This document shows positions 24,346 to 38,095 of a stretch of DNA of 64,000 nt, piece after piece; position 1 is the first letter of the stretch; each line of letters opens with the position of its first letter. The stretch is from Megalopta genalis (lineage: Eukaryota; Arthropoda; Insecta; Hymenoptera; Halictidae): contig NW_027476278.1 in assembly GCF_051020955.1 (NCBI RefSeq), positions 248,001 to 312,000 on the forward strand, in the 5' to 3' direction. The notes under the pieces were generated by a model, which made no database searches, was not told the origin of the DNA, and worked only from the letters and a program-made list of their open reading frames with translations. The position numbers were made by a program, and so were the translations under genes.

Positions 24346-26772
24346 CAAATGGTTTAGCTTCAAATACTTGTGATATGCATGATTTAGCTTCAACAGTATG
24401 CGAAACAAACGAGTTAGCTTCAAATCCATGCGAAACACATGATTTAGATTAAAATCAATGCGAAGTAGAAGGTTTATTTTCGAATCCATGCGAAACAAAT
24501 GGTTTAGCTTCAAATACTTGTGATATACATGATTTAGCTTCAACAGCATGCGAAACAAACGAGCTAGCTTCAAATCCTTGCGAAACACATGATTTAGATT
24601 AAAATCACTGCGAAGTAGAAGGGTTACCTTCGAATCCATGCGAAACAAATGGTTTAGCCGCAAATACTTGTGATATACATGACTTAGCTTCAACAGCATG
24701 CGAAACAAACGAGTTAGCTTCAAATCCATGCGAAACACATGATTTAGTTTCAAATCAATGCGAAGTAGGAGGCTTATCTTCGAATCCATGCGAAACAAAT
24801 GGTTTAGCTTCAAATACTTGTGATATGCATGATTTAGCTTCAACAGTATGCGAAACAAACGAGTTAGCTTCAAATCCATGCGAAACACATGATTTAGATT
24901 AAAATCAATGCGAAGTAGAAGGCTTATTTTCGAATCCATGCGAAACAAATGGTTTAGCTTCTAATACTTGTGATATACATGATTTAGCTTCAACTGCATG
25001 CGAAACAAACGAGATAACTTCAAATCCATACGAAACACATGATTTAGCTTCAAATCAATGCGAAGTGGAAGGCTTATTTTCGAATCCATGCGAACGAAGA
25101 GTTTAGCTTCAAATACTTTTGATATACATGATTCAGCTTCAACTGCCTGCGAAACAAACGAGTTAGCTTCAAATCCATGCGAAACACATGAATTAGCATC
25201 AAGTCAATGCGAAGTTGATGGCTTAGCTTCAAATCCATGCAAAACGAATGATTTAGCTTCACATACTTGAAAATATAAGTGATATGGCTTCAAATGGATG
25301 CGAAACAAACGAGTTAGCTTCAAACCCATGCTAAACACATGATTTAGCATCTAATCAATGCGAAGTAGGAGGCTAATCTTCGAATCCATGCGAAACAAAT
25401 GATATAGCTTTAAATACTTGTGATATACATGATTTAGTTTCAACAGCATGCGAAACAAACGAGTTAGCTTCAAATCCATGCGAAACACATGATTTAGCAT
25501 CTAATCAATGCGAAGTAGAAGGCTGTTCTTCGAAGCCATGCGAAACAAATGTTTTAGCTTCAAATACTTGTGATACACTTGATTTAGCTTCAACAGCATG
25601 CGAAGCAAACGAGTTAGCTTCAAATCCATGCGAACACATGATTTAGCTTCAAATCAATGCGAAGTAGGAGGCTTATCTTCGAATCCATGCGAAACAAATG
25701 GTTTAGCTTCAAATACTTGTGATATACATGATTTAGCTTCAACAGCATGAGAAACGAACGAGTTAGCTTCAAATCCATGCGAAACACATGATTTAGCTTC
25801 AAATGAATGCGAAGTAGAAGGGTTACCTTCGAATCCATGCGAAACAAATGGTTTAGCCGCAAATACTTGTGATATACATGACTTAGCTTCAACAGCATGC
25901 GAAACGTACGAGTTAGCTTCAAATCCATGCGAAACACATAATTTAGCTTCAAATCAATGCGAATTAGAAGGGTTATCTTCGAATTCATGCGAAACATATG
26001 ATATAGCTTCAAATACTTGTGATATACATGATTTAGCTTCAACAAATGCTAAACAAACGAGTTAGCTTCAAGTCCAAACGAAAAACATGATTTAGTATCA
26101 AGTCAACGCGAAGTTGATGGCTTTGCTTCAAATCCATGCGAAACGAATGATTTAGCTTCACATACTTGTGAATATAAGTGATATAGCTTCAAATTCAGGC
26201 GAAACAAACGAGTTAGCTTCAAACCCATGCTAAACGCACGATTTAGCATCTAATCATTGCGAAGTAGAAGGCTAATCTTCGAATCCATGCGAAACAAATG
26301 ATATAGCTTCAAATACTTGTGATATACATGATTTAGCTTCAACAGCATGCGAAGCAAACGAGTTAGCTTCAAATCCATGCGAACACATGATTTAGCATCA
26401 AATCAATGCGAAGTAGGAGGCTTATCTTCCAATCCATGCGAAACAAATGGTTTAGGTTCAAATACTTGTGATATACATGATTTGGCTTCAACAGCATGCG
26501 AAACAAACGAGCTAGCTTCAAATCCATGTGAAACACATGATTTAGCTTCAAATCAATGCGAAGTAGAAGGGTTACCATCGCATCCATGCGAAACAAATGG
26601 TTTAGCCGCAAATACTTGTGATATACATGACTTAGCTTTAACAGCATGCGAAACAAACGAGGTAGCTTCAAATCCATGCGAACACATGATTTAGCTTCAA
26701 ATCAATGCGAAGTAGGAGGCTTATCTTCGAATCCATGCGAAACAAATGGTTTAGCTTCAAATACTTGTGATA
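24346..26772. repeat. 5,239-bp higher-order repeat, partial copy 2
   Basis: Matches 19,107-21,533 with a few single-base changes, for example GGTTTAG for GTTTTAG near 25,701 and GATTTGGC for GATTTAGC near 26,480. Correspondence ends near 26,772, where this copy has GATATGCATGAT and the other has GATATATATGAT. Only about 2.4 kb of the 5.2-kb unit is present. Confidence 0.8.
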
Positions 26773-28342
26773 TGCATGATTTAGCTTCAACAGTATGCGA
26801 AACAAACTAGTTAGCTTCAAATCCGTGCGAAACGCATGATTTACCATCTAATAAATGCGAAGTAGAAGGCTGATCTTCGAATCCATGCGAAGCAAATGGT
26901 TTGGCTTCAAATACTTGTGATACATTTGATTTAGCTTCAACAGAATGCGTAACAAACGAGGTAGCTTCAAGTCCATGCGAACACATGATTTAGCTTCAAA
27001 TCAATGCGAGGTAGGAGGCTTATCTTCGAATCCATGCGAAACAAATGGTTTAGCTTCAAATACTTGTGATATACATGATTTAGCTTTAACAGCATGCGAA
27101 ACAAACGAGGTAGCTTCAAATCCATGCGAACACATGATTTAGCTTCAAATCAATGCGAAGTAGGAGGCTTATCTTCGAATCCATGCGAAACGAATAGTTT
27201 AGCTTCAAATACTTTTGATATACATGATTCAGCTTCAACTGCCTGCGAAACAAACGAGTTAGCTTCAAATCCATGCGAAACACATGATTTAGCATCTAAT
27301 CAAAGCGAAGTAGAAGGCTGATTTTCGAATCCATGCGAAGCAAATGGTTTAGCTTCAAATACTTGTGATATACATGATTTAGTTTCAACAGCATGCGACA
27401 CAAACGAGTTAGCTTCAAATCCATGCGAAACACATGATTTAGTTTCAAATCAATGCGAAGTAGGAGGCTTATCTTCGAATCCATGCGAAACAAATGGTTT
27501 AGCTTCAAATACTTGTGATATGCATGATTTAGCTTCAACAGTATGCGAAACAAACGAGTTAGCTTCAAATCCATGCGAAACACATGATGTAGATTAAAAT
27601 CAATGCGAAGTAGAAGGCTTATTTTCGAATCCATGCGAAACAAATGGTTTAGCTTCTAATACTTGTGATATACATGATTTAGCTTCAACTGCATGCGAAA
27701 CAAACGAGATAACTTCAAATCCATACGAAACACATGATTTAGCTTCAAATCAATGCGAAGTGTAAGGCTTATCTTCGAATCCATGCGAACGATGAGTTTA
27801 GCTTCAAATACTTTTGATATACATGATTCAGCTTCAACTGCCTGCGAAACAAACGAGTTAGCTTCAAATCCATGCGAAACACATGAATTAGCATCAAGTC
27901 AATGCGAAGTTGATGGCTTAGCTTCAAATCCATGCAAAACGAATGATTTAGCTTCACATACTGGAAAATATAAGTGATATGGCTTCAAATGCAGGCGAAA
28001 CAGACGAGTTAGCTTCAAACCCATGCTAAACACATGATTTAGCATCTAATCAATGCGAAGTAGGAGGCTAATCTTCGAATCCATGCGAAACAAATGATAT
28101 AGCTTCAAATACTTGTGATATACATGATTTAGTTTCAACAGCATGCGAAACAAACGAGTTAGCTTCAAATCCATGCGAAACACATGATTTAGCATCTAAT
28201 CAATGCGAAGTAGAAGGCTGTTCTTCGAAGCCATGCGAAACAAATGTTTTAGCTTCAAATACTTGTGATACACTTGATTTAGCTTCAACAGCATGCGAAG
28301 CAAACGAGTTAGCTTCAAATCCATGCGTACACATGATTTAGT
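26773..28342. repeat. Mixed left-dialect units between two large duplications
   Basis: Units in this block resemble 14.5-16.0 kb: the spacer-like element at 27,956 matches 15,678, and GCGAACGATGAG matches GCGAACGAAGAG. Private changes include CTGGAAAATA in the spacer, GTGTAAGGC near 27,762 and GATGTAGATTAA near 27,588. The GCGTACACATG variant first appears near 28,326 and recurs four times between 41 and 47.3 kb. No gene is seen. Confidence 0.75.
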
Positions 28343-30742
28343 TTCAAATCAATGCGAAGTAGGAGGCTTATCTTCGAATCCATGCGAAACAAATGGTTTA
28401 GCTTCAAATACTTGTGATATGCATGATTTAGCTTCAACAGAATGCGAAACAAACGAGTTAGCTTCAAATCCATGCGAAACACATGATTTAGCATCTAATC
28501 AATGCGAAGAAGAAGGCTGATCTTCGAAGCCATGCGAAACAAATGTTTTAGCTTCAAATACTTGTGATACACTTGATTTAGCTTCAACAGCATGCGAAGC
28601 AAACGAGTTAGCTTCAAATCCATGCGAACACATGATTTAGCTTCAAATCAATGCGAAATAGGAGGCTTATCTTCGAATCCATGCGAATCAAATGGTTTAG
28701 CTTCAAATACTTGTGATATACATGATTTAGCTTCAACAGCATGCGAAACAAACGAGTTAGCTTCAAATCGATGCGAAACACATGATTTAGATTAAAATCA
28801 ATGCGAAGTAGAAGGGTTACCTTCGAATCTTTGCGAAACAAATGGTTTAGCCGCAAATACTTGTGATATACATGATTCAGCTTCAACTGCATGCGAAACA
28901 AACGAGTCAGCTTCAAATCCATGCGGAACACATGATTTAGCTTCAAATCAATGCGAAGTGGAAGGCTTATCTTCGAATCCATGCGAAACGAATAGTTTAG
29001 CTTCAAATACTTTTGATATACATGATACAGCTTCAACTGCCTGCGAAACAAACGAGTTAGCTTCAAACCCATGCGAAACACATGATTTAGCATCTAATCA
29101 ATGCGAAGTAGAAGGCTGATCTTCGAATCCATGCGAAGCAAATGGTTTAGCTTCAAATACTTGTGATATACATGATTTAGTTTCAACAGCATGCGAAACA
29201 AACGAGTTAGATTCAAATCCATGCGAAACACATGATGTAGCTTCAAATGTATGCGAAGTAGAAGGGTTACCTTCGAATCCATGCGAAACAAATGGTGTAG
29301 CCGCAAATACTTGTGACATACATGATTCAGCTTTAACTGCATGCGAAACAAACGAGTTAGCTTCAAATCCATGCGGAACACATGATTTAGCTTCAAATGA
29401 ATGCGAAGTGGAAGGCTTATCTTCGAAACCATGCGAAACAAATGGTTTAGCTTCAAATACTTGTGATATACATGTTTTAGCTTCAACAGCGTGCGAAGCA
29501 AACGAGTTAGCTTCAAATCCATGCGAAACACATGATTTAGCTTCAAATCAATGCGAATTAGTAGGGTTATCTTCGAATCCATGCGAAACATATGATATAG
29601 CTTCAAATACTTGTGATATACATGATTTAGCTTCAACAGCATGCGAAACAAACGAGTTAGCTTCAAATCCATGCGAAACACATGATTTAGATTAAAATCA
29701 ATGCGAAGTAGAAGGCTTATCTTCGAATCCATGCGAAACAAATGGTTTAGCTTCAAATACTTATGATATACATGATTCAGCTTCAACTGCATGCTAAACA
29801 ATCGAGTTAGCTTCAAATCCATGCGAAACACATGAATTAGCATCACGTCAACGCGAAGTTGATGGCTTAGCTTCAAATCCATGCAAAACGAACGATTTAG
29901 CTTCACATACTTGAAAATATAAGTGATATGGCTTCAAATGCAGGCGAAACAAACGAGTTAGCTTCAAACCCATGCTAAACACATGATTTAGCATCTAATC
30001 AATGCGAAGTAGGAGGCTTATCTTCGAATCCATGCGAATCAAATGGTTTAGCTTCAAATACTTGTGATATACATGATTTAGCTTCAACAGCATGCGAAAC
30101 AAACGAGTTAGCTTCAAATCGATGCGAAACACATGATTTAGATTAAAATCAATGCGAAGTAGAAGGGTTACCTTCGAATCTTTGCGAAACAAATGGTTTA
30201 GCCGCAAATACTTGTGATATACATGATTCAGCTTCAACTGCATGCGAAACAAACGAGTCAGCTTCAAATCCATGCGGAACACATGATTTAGCTTCAAATC
30301 AATGCGAAGTGGAAGGCTTATCTTCGAATCCATGCGAAACGAATAGTTTAGCTTCAAATACTTTTGATATACATGATACAGCTTCAACTGCCTGCGAAAC
30401 AAACGAGTTAGCTTCAAACCCATGCGAAACACATGATTTAGCATCTAATCAATGCGAAGTAGAAGGCTGATCTTCGAATCCATGCGAAGCAAATGGTTTA
30501 GCTTCAAATACTTGTGATATACATGATTTAGTTTCAACAGCATGCGAAACAAACGAGTTAGATTCAAATCCATGCGAAACACATGATTTAGCTTCAAATC
30601 AATGCGAAGAAGAAGTGTTATCTTCGAATCCATGCGAAACGAATAGTTTAGCTTCAATTACTTGTGATATACATGATTTAGTTTCAACAGCATGCGAAAC
30701 AAACGAGTTAGATTCAAATCCATGCGAAACACATGATTTAGC
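28343..30742. repeat. 2,400-bp higher-order repeat, copy 1
   Basis: Copy 2 follows immediately at an offset of exactly 2,400 bp (80 monomers, or 16 units of 150 bp). Inside the copy, about 28,661-29,230 recurs at 30,012-30,580 (offset 1,351), so the 2,400-bp unit is itself partly composite. Rare markers include CGAATCTTTGCG, CAAATCGATGCG, GATGTAGCTTCAAATGTATG and GTGTAGCCGC. It has one spacer-like element at 29,905. No gene is seen. Confidence 0.9.
29094..29906 (-). other. 270-codon reverse open frame in the 2,400-bp repeat
   Basis: Reverse frame of VFRMDLKLTR / VYHKYLKLNH decapeptides. It recurs at 31494-32306 in the second 2,400-bp copy. Slightly longer 280-codon versions occur at 43341-44183 and 49305-50147. 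Four related copies of one frame are consistent with duplicated DNA. A second reverse frame and a forward frame are open across parts of the same DNA, which weakens any coding claim. Confidence 0.12.
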
Positions 30743-33142
30743 TTCAAATCAATGCGAAGTAGGAGGCTTATCTTCGAATCCATGCGAAACAAATGGTTTA
30801 GCTTCAAATACTTGTGATATGCATGATTTAGCTTCAACAGAATGCGAAACAAACGAGTTAGCTTCAAATCCATGCGAAACACATGATTTAGCATCTAATC
30901 AATGCGAAGAAGAAGGCTGATCTTCGAAGCCATGCGAAACAAATGTTTTAGCTTCAAATACTTGTGATACACTTGATTTAGCTTCAACAGCATGCGAAGC
31001 AAACGAGTTAGCTTCAAATCCATGCGAACACATGATTTAGCTTCAAATCAATGCGAAATAGGAGGCTTATCTTCGAATCCATGCGAATCAAATGGTTTAG
31101 CTTCAAATACTTGTGATATACATGATTTAGCTTCAACAGCATGCGAAACAAACGAGTTAGCTTCAAATCGATGCGAAACACATGATTTAGATTAAAATCA
31201 ATGCGAAGTAGAAGGGTTACCTTCGAATCTTTGCGAAACAAATGGTTTAGCCGCAAATACTTGTGATATACATGATTCAGCTTCAACTGCATGCGAAACA
31301 AACGAGTCAGCTTCAAATCCATGCGGAACACATGATTTAGCTTCAAATCAATGCGAAGTGGAAGGCTTATCTTCGAATCCATGCGAAACGAATAGTTTAG
31401 CTTCAAATACTTTTGATATACATGATACAGCTTCAACTGCCTGCGAAACAAACGAGTTAGCTTCAAACCCATGCGAAACACATGATTTAGCATCTAATCA
31501 ATGCGAAGTAGAAGGCTGATCTTCGAATCCATGCGAAGCAAATGGTTTAGCTTCAAATACTTGTGATATACATGATTTAGTTTCAACAGCATGCGAAACA
31601 AACGAGTTAGATTCAAATCCATGCGAAACACATGATGTAGCTTCAAATGTATGCGAAGTAGAAGGGTTACCTTCGAATCCATGCGAAACAAATGGTGTAG
31701 CCGCAAATACTTGTGACACACATGATTCAGCTTTAACTGCATGCGAAACAAACGAGTTAGCTTCAAATCCATGCGGAACACATGATTTAGCTTCAAATGA
31801 ATGCGAAGTGGAAGGCTTATCTTCGAAACCATGCGAAACAAATGGTTTAGCTTCAAATACTTGTGATATACATGTTTTAGCTTCAACAGCGTGCGAAGCA
31901 AACGAGTTAGCTTCAAATCCATGCGAAACACATGATTTAGCTTCAAATCAATGCGAATTAGTAGGGTTATCTTCGAATCCATGCGAAACATATGATATAG
32001 CTTCAAATACTTGTGATATACATGATTTAGCTTCAACAGCATGCGAAACAAACGAGTTAGCTTCAAATCCATGCGAAACACATGATTTAGATTAAAATCA
32101 ATGCGAAGTAGAAGGCTTATCTTCGAATCCATGCGAAACAAATGGTTTAGCTTCAAATACTTATGATATACATGATTCAGCTTCAACTGCATGCTAAACA
32201 ATCGAGTTAGCTTCAAATCCATGCGAAACACATGAATTAGCATCACGTCAACGCGAAGTTGATGGCTTAGCTTCAAATCCATGCAAAACGAACGATTTAG
32301 CTTCACATACTTGAAAATATAAGTGATATGGCTTCAAATGCAGGCGAAACAAACGAGTTAGCTTCAAACCCATGCTAAACACATGATTTAGCATCTAATC
32401 AATGCGAAGTAGGAGGCTTATCTTCGAATCCATGCGAATCAAATGGTTTAGCTTCAAATACTTGTGATATACATGATTTAGCTTCAACAGCATGCGAAAC
32501 AAACGAGTTGGCTTCAAATCGATGCGAAACACATGATTTAGATTAAAATCAATGCGAAGTAGAAGGGTTACCTTCGAATCTTTGCGAAACAAATGGTTTA
32601 GCCGCAAATACTTGTGATATACATGATTCAGCTTCAACTGCATGCGAAACAAACGAGTCAGCTTCAAATCCATGCGGAACACATGATTTAGCTTCAAATC
32701 AATGCGAAGTGGAAGGCTTATCTTCGAATCCATGCGAAACGAATAGTTTAGCTTCAAATACTTTTGATATACATGATACAGCTTCAACTGCCTGCGAAAC
32801 AAACGAGTTAGCTTCAAACCCATGCGAAACACATGATTTAGCATCTAATCAATGCGAAGTAGAAGGCTGATCTTCGAATCCATGCGAAGCAAATGGTTTA
32901 GCTTCAAATACTTGTGATATACATGATTTAGTTTCAACAGCATGCGAAACAAACGAGTTAGATTCAAATCCATGCGAAACACATGATTTAGCTTCAAATC
33001 AATGCGAAGAAGAAGTGTTATCTTCGAATCCATGCGAAACGAATAGTTTAGCTTCAATTACTTGTGATATACATGATTTAGTTTCAACAGCATGCGAAAC
33101 AAACGAGTTAGATTCAAATCCATGCGAAACACATGATTTAGC
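30743..33142. repeat. 2,400-bp higher-order repeat, copy 2
   Basis: Repeats copy 1 with only two differences that I noticed: GACACACATG for GACATACATG near 31,718, and GAGTTGGC for GAGTTAGC near 32,510. The end is marked by a change from AGTAGGAGGC to AGTAGAAGGT near 33,162. This is the tightest pair in the window after the 4,344-bp pair, so the event is very recent or an assembly duplicate. Confidence 0.9.
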
Positions 33143-34807
33143 TTCAAATCAATGCGAAGTAGAAGGTTTATCTACGAATCCATGCGAAACAAATGGATTA
33201 GCTTCATATACTTGTGATATACATGATTTAGCTTCAACAGCATGCGAAATAAACGAGTTAACTTCAAATCCATGCGAAACACATGATTTAGCTTCAAATC
33301 AATGCGAATTAGAAGGTTGATCTTCGAATCCACGCGAAACAAATGGTTTAGCTTCAAATACTTGTGATACACTTCATTTAGCTTCAACAGCATGCGAAGC
33401 AAACGAGTTAGCTTCAAATCCATGCGAAACACATGATTTAGCCTCAAATCAATGCCAATTAGAAGGGTTATCTTGGAATCCATGCGAAACAAATGGTTTA
33501 GCTTCAAATACTTGTGATATACATGATTTAGCTTCAACAGCATGCGAAACAAACGAGTTAACTTCAAGTCCAAGCGAAAGACATGATTTATCATCAAGTC
33601 AACGCGAAGTTGACGGCTTAGCTTCAAATCCATGCGAAACGAATGATTTAGCTTCACATACTTGAGAACATATGTGATATAGCTTCAAATGCAGGCGAAA
33701 CGAACGAGTTAGCTTCAAACCCATGCGAAACACATGATTTAGCATCTAATCAATGCGAAGTAGAAGGCTGATCTTCGAATCCATGCGAAGCAAATGGTTT
33801 GTCTTCAAATACTTGTGATACACTTGATTTAGCTTCAACAGAATGCGAAACAAACGAGGTAGCTTCAAGTCCATGCGAACACATGATTTAGCTTCAAATC
33901 AATGCGAGGTAGGAGGCTTATCTGCGAATCCATGCGAAACAAATGGTTTAGCTTCAAATACTTGTGATATACATGACTTAGCTTCAACAGCATGCGAAAC
34001 AAACGAGTTAGATTCAAATCCATGCGAAACACATGATTTAGCTTCTAATCAATGCGAAGTAGAAGGCTGATCTTCGAATCCATGCGAAACGAATGATTTA
34101 GCTTCACATACTTGAGAATATAAGTGATATAGCTTCAAATGCAGGCGAAACAAACGAGTTAGCTTCAAACCCATGCGAAACACATGATTTAGCTTCAAAT
34201 CAATGCGATGTGGAAGGCTGATCTTCGAATCCATGCGAAGTAAATTGTTTAGCTTCAAATACTTGTGATACACTTGATTTAGCTTCAACAGCATGCGAAA
34301 CAAACGAGTTAGCTTCAAACCCATGCGAAACACATGATTTAGCATCTAATCAATGCGAAGTAGAAGGCTGATCTTCGAATCCATGCGAAACGAATGATTT
34401 AGCTTCACATACTTGAGAATATAAGTGATATAGCTTCAAATGCAGGCGAAACAAACGAGTTAGCTTCAAACCCATGCGAAACACATGATTTAGCATCTAA
34501 TCAATGCGAAGTAGAAGGCTGATCTTCGAATCCATGCGAAGGAAATAGTTTAGCTTCAAATACTTATGATATACATGATTTAGTTTCAACAGCATGCGAA
34601 ACAAACGAGTTAGATTCAAATCCATGCGAAACACATGATTTAGCTTCAAATCAATGCGAAGTAGAAGGGTTACCTTCGAATCCATGCGAAACAAATGGTT
34701 TAGCTTCAAATACTTGTGATATGCATGACTTAGCTTTAACAGCATGCGAAACAAACGAGGTAGCTTCAAATCCATGCGAACACATGATTTAGCTTCAGAT
34801 CAATGCG
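33143..34807. repeat. Mixed left-dialect units with a spacer-element cluster
   Basis: Spacer-like elements near 33,656, 34,106 and 34,407 lie 450 and 301 bp apart. They carry the GAGAATATAAG subtype, or GAGAACATATG in the first. 34,049-34,345 recurs at 44,276-44,572. The block ends where the right dialect begins (GAAGTAGAAAGCTTAGC at 34,807). No gene is seen. Confidence 0.75.
34097..34157 (+). repeat. Spacer-like diverged monomer pair, subtype 3 (example)
   Basis: Has ACTTGAGAATATAAG. Copies lie near 34106, 34407, 44333 and 50297, with a more diverged GAGAACATATG form near 33656. Here the element directly follows an E-type monomer (CTTCGAATCCATGCG) in most cases, which is out of the usual order and marks a rearranged unit. 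Confidence 0.8.
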
Positions 34808-37800
34808 AAGTAGAAAGCTTAGCTTCAAATCCATGGGAATCAAATGGTTTAGCTTCAAATACTTGTGATATACATGATTTAGCTTCAACTGCTAGCGAAA
34901 AAACGAATTAGCTTCAAATCCAAGCGAAACACATGATTTAGCCTCAAATCAATGCGAAGTAGAAGGCTTAGCTAAGAATAAATGCGAAACAAATGGTTTA
35001 GCTTCAAATACTTGTGATATACATGATTTAGCTTCAACAACATGCGAAACAAACGAGTTAGCTTCAAGTCCAAGCAAAAACATGATTTAGCATCAAGTCA
35101 ACGTGAAGTTGATGGCTTAGCTTCAAATCCATGCGAAACGAATGATTTAGGTTCACATACTTGTGAATATAAGTGATATAGCTTCAAATGTAGGCGAAAC
35201 AAACGAGTTAGCTTCAAACCCATGCGAAACACATGATTTAGCTTCTAATCAATGAGAAGTAGAAGGCTGATCTTCGTATCCATGCGAAACAAATGGATTA
35301 GCTTCATATACTTGTGATATACATGATTTAGCCTCAACAGCATGCGAAATAAACGAGTTAGATTCAAATCAATTCGAAGTATAATGGTTATCTTCGAATC
35401 CATGCGAAACAAATGGTTTAGCTGCAAATACTTGTGATATACATGATTTAGCTTCAACAGCATGCGAAATAAACGAGTTAGATTCAAATCCATGCGAAAC
35501 ACATGATTTAGCTTCAAATCAATGCGAAGTAGAAGGGTTATCTTCGTATCGATGCGAAACAAATGGTTTAGCTGCAAATACTTTTGATGTACATGATTCA
35601 GCTTCAACTGCATGCGAAACAAACGAGTTAGCTTCAAATCCATGCAAAACACATGATTTAGATTAAAATCAATGCGAAGTAGAAGGCTTATCTTCGAATC
35701 CATACGAAACAAATGGTTTAGCTTCAAATACTTGTGATATACATGATTTAGCTTCAACTGCATGCGAAACAAACGTGTTAGCTTAAAATCCATGCGGAAC
35801 ACATGATTTAGCTTCAAATCAATGCGAAGTAGAAGGCTGATCTTCGAATCCATGCGAAGCAAATTGTTTAGCTTCAAATACTTGTGATACACTTGATTTA
35901 GCTTCAACAGCATGCGAAACAAACGAGTTAGATTCACATCCATGCAAAACACATGATTTAGCTACAAATCAATGCGAAACAGATGGATTATCTTCGAATC
36001 CATGCGAAACAAATGGTTTAACTTCAAATACTTGTGATATACATGATTTAGCTTCAACAGCATGCGAAGCAAACGGTTTATCTTCAAATCCAAGCGAAAC
36101 ACATGATTTATCATCAAACAAATGCTAAGTAGAAAGCTTAGCTTCAAATCCATGGGAATCAAATGGTTTAGCTTCAAATACTTGTGATATACATGATTTA
36201 GCTTCAACTGCTAGCGAAAAAACGAATTAGCTTCAAATCCAAGCGAAACACATGATTTAGCCTCAAATCAATGCGAAGTAGAAGGCTTAGCTAAGAATAA
36301 ATGCGAAACAAATGGTTTAGCTTCAAATACTTGTGATATACATGATTTAGCTTCAACAACATGCGAAACAAACGAGTTAGCTTCAAGTCCAAGCAAAAAC
36401 ATGATTTAGCATCAAGTCAACGTGAAGTTGATGGCTTAGCTTCAAATCCATGCGAAACGAATGATTTAGGTTCACATACTTGTGAATATAAGTGATATAG
36501 CTTCAAATGTAGGCGAAACAAACGAGTTAGCTTCAAACCCATGCGAAACACATGATTTAGCTTCTAATCAATGAGAAGTAGAAGGCTGATCTTCGTATCC
36601 ATGCGAAACAAATGGATTAGCTTCATATACTTGTGATATACATGATTTAGCCTCAACAGCATGCGAAATAAACGAGTTAGATTCAAATCAATTCGAAGTA
36701 TAATGGTTATCTTCGAATCCATGCGAAACAAATGGTTTAGCTGCAAATACTTGTGATATACATGATTTAGCTTCAACAGCATGCGAAATAAACGAGTTAG
36801 ATTCAAATCCATGCGAAACACATGATTTAGCTTCAAATCAATGCGAAGTAGAATGGTTATCTTCGTATCGATGCGAAACAAATGGTTTAGCTGCAAATAC
36901 TTGTGATGTACATGATTCAGCTTCAACTGCATGCGAAACAAACGAGTTAGCTTCAAATCCATGCGAAACACATGATTTAGATTAAAATCAATGCGAAGTA
37001 GAAGGCTTATCTTCGAATCCATGCGAAACAAATGGTTTAGCTTCAAATACTTGTGATATACATGATTTAGCTTCAACTGCATGCGAAACAAACGTGTTAG
37101 CTTAAAATCCATGCGGAACACATGATTTAGCCTCAAATCAATGCGAAGTAGAAGGCTGATCTTCGAATCCATGCGAAGCAAATTGTTTAGCTTCAAATAC
37201 TTGTGATACACTTGATTTAGCTTCAACAGCATGCGAAACAAACGCGTTAGATTCACATCCATGCAAAACACATGATTTAGCTTCAAATCAATGCGAAACA
37301 GATGGATTATCTTCGAATCCATGCGAAACAAATGGTTTAACTTCAAATACTTGTGATATACATGATTTAGCTTCAACAGCATGCGAAGCAAACGATTTAT
37401 CTTCAAATCCAAGCGAAACACATGATTTATCTTCAAATCAATGCTAAGTAGAAAGCTTAGCTTCAAATCCATGGGAATCAAATGGTTTAGCTTCAAATAC
37501 TTGTGATATACATGATTTAGCTTCAACTGCTAGCGAAAAAACGAATTAGCTTCAAATCCAAGCGAAACACATGATTTAGCCTCAAATCAATGCGAAGTAG
37601 AAGGCTTAGCTTCGAATAAATGCGAAACAAATGGTTTAGCTTCAAATACTTGTGATATACATGATTTAGCTTCAACAACATGCGAAACAAACGAGTTAGC
37701 TTCAAGTCCAAGCAAAAACATGATTTAGCATCAAGTCAACATGAAGTTGATGGCTTAGCTTCAAATCCATGCGAAACGAATGATTTAGGTTCACATACTT

Positions 37801-38095
37801 GTGAATATAAGTGATATAGCTTCAAATGTAGGCGAAACAAACGAGTTAGCTTCAAACCCATGCGAAACACATGATTTAGCTTCTAATCAATGAGAAGTAG
37901 AAGGCTGATCTTCGTATCCATGCGAAACAAATGGATTAGCTTCATATACTTGTGATATACATGATTTAGCCTCAACAGCATGCGAAATAAACGAGTTAGA
38001 TTCAAATCAATTCGAAGTATAATGGTTATCTTCGAATCCATGCGAAACAAATGGTTTAGCTGCAAATACTTGTGATATACATGATTTAGCTTCAA
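34808..38095. repeat. 1,319-bp higher-order repeat array 1 (right dialect)
   Basis: Units start at 34,808, 36,127 and 37,446 (spacing 1,319 and 1,319); the third is a 650-bp partial. Each full unit has one spacer-like element (35,155, 36,474, 37,793) and shares marker variants AAGAATAAATGCG, CAATTCGAAGTATAATGG, GTAGGCGAAAC and AAAATCCATGCGG. Two subtypes are visible: the first unit has GTAGAAGGGTTATCTTCG, the second GTAGAATGGTTATCTTCG. 1,319 is 44 monomers less 1 bp. No gene is seen; the 320-codon reverse frame at 36564-37526 is discussed separately. Confidence 0.88.
36564..37526 (-). other. 320-codon reverse open frame, copy in 1,319-bp array 1
   Basis: Reverse frame of VFRMDLKLNH-type decapeptides across most of the second 1,319-bp unit. 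The same frame is found at 56400-57362 with what looks like the same translation. Conservation between the two is explained by the near-identity of the DNA, not by selection on protein. The neighbouring unit of the other subtype has the same frame interrupted into 235- and 81-codon pieces. Confidence 0.12.
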
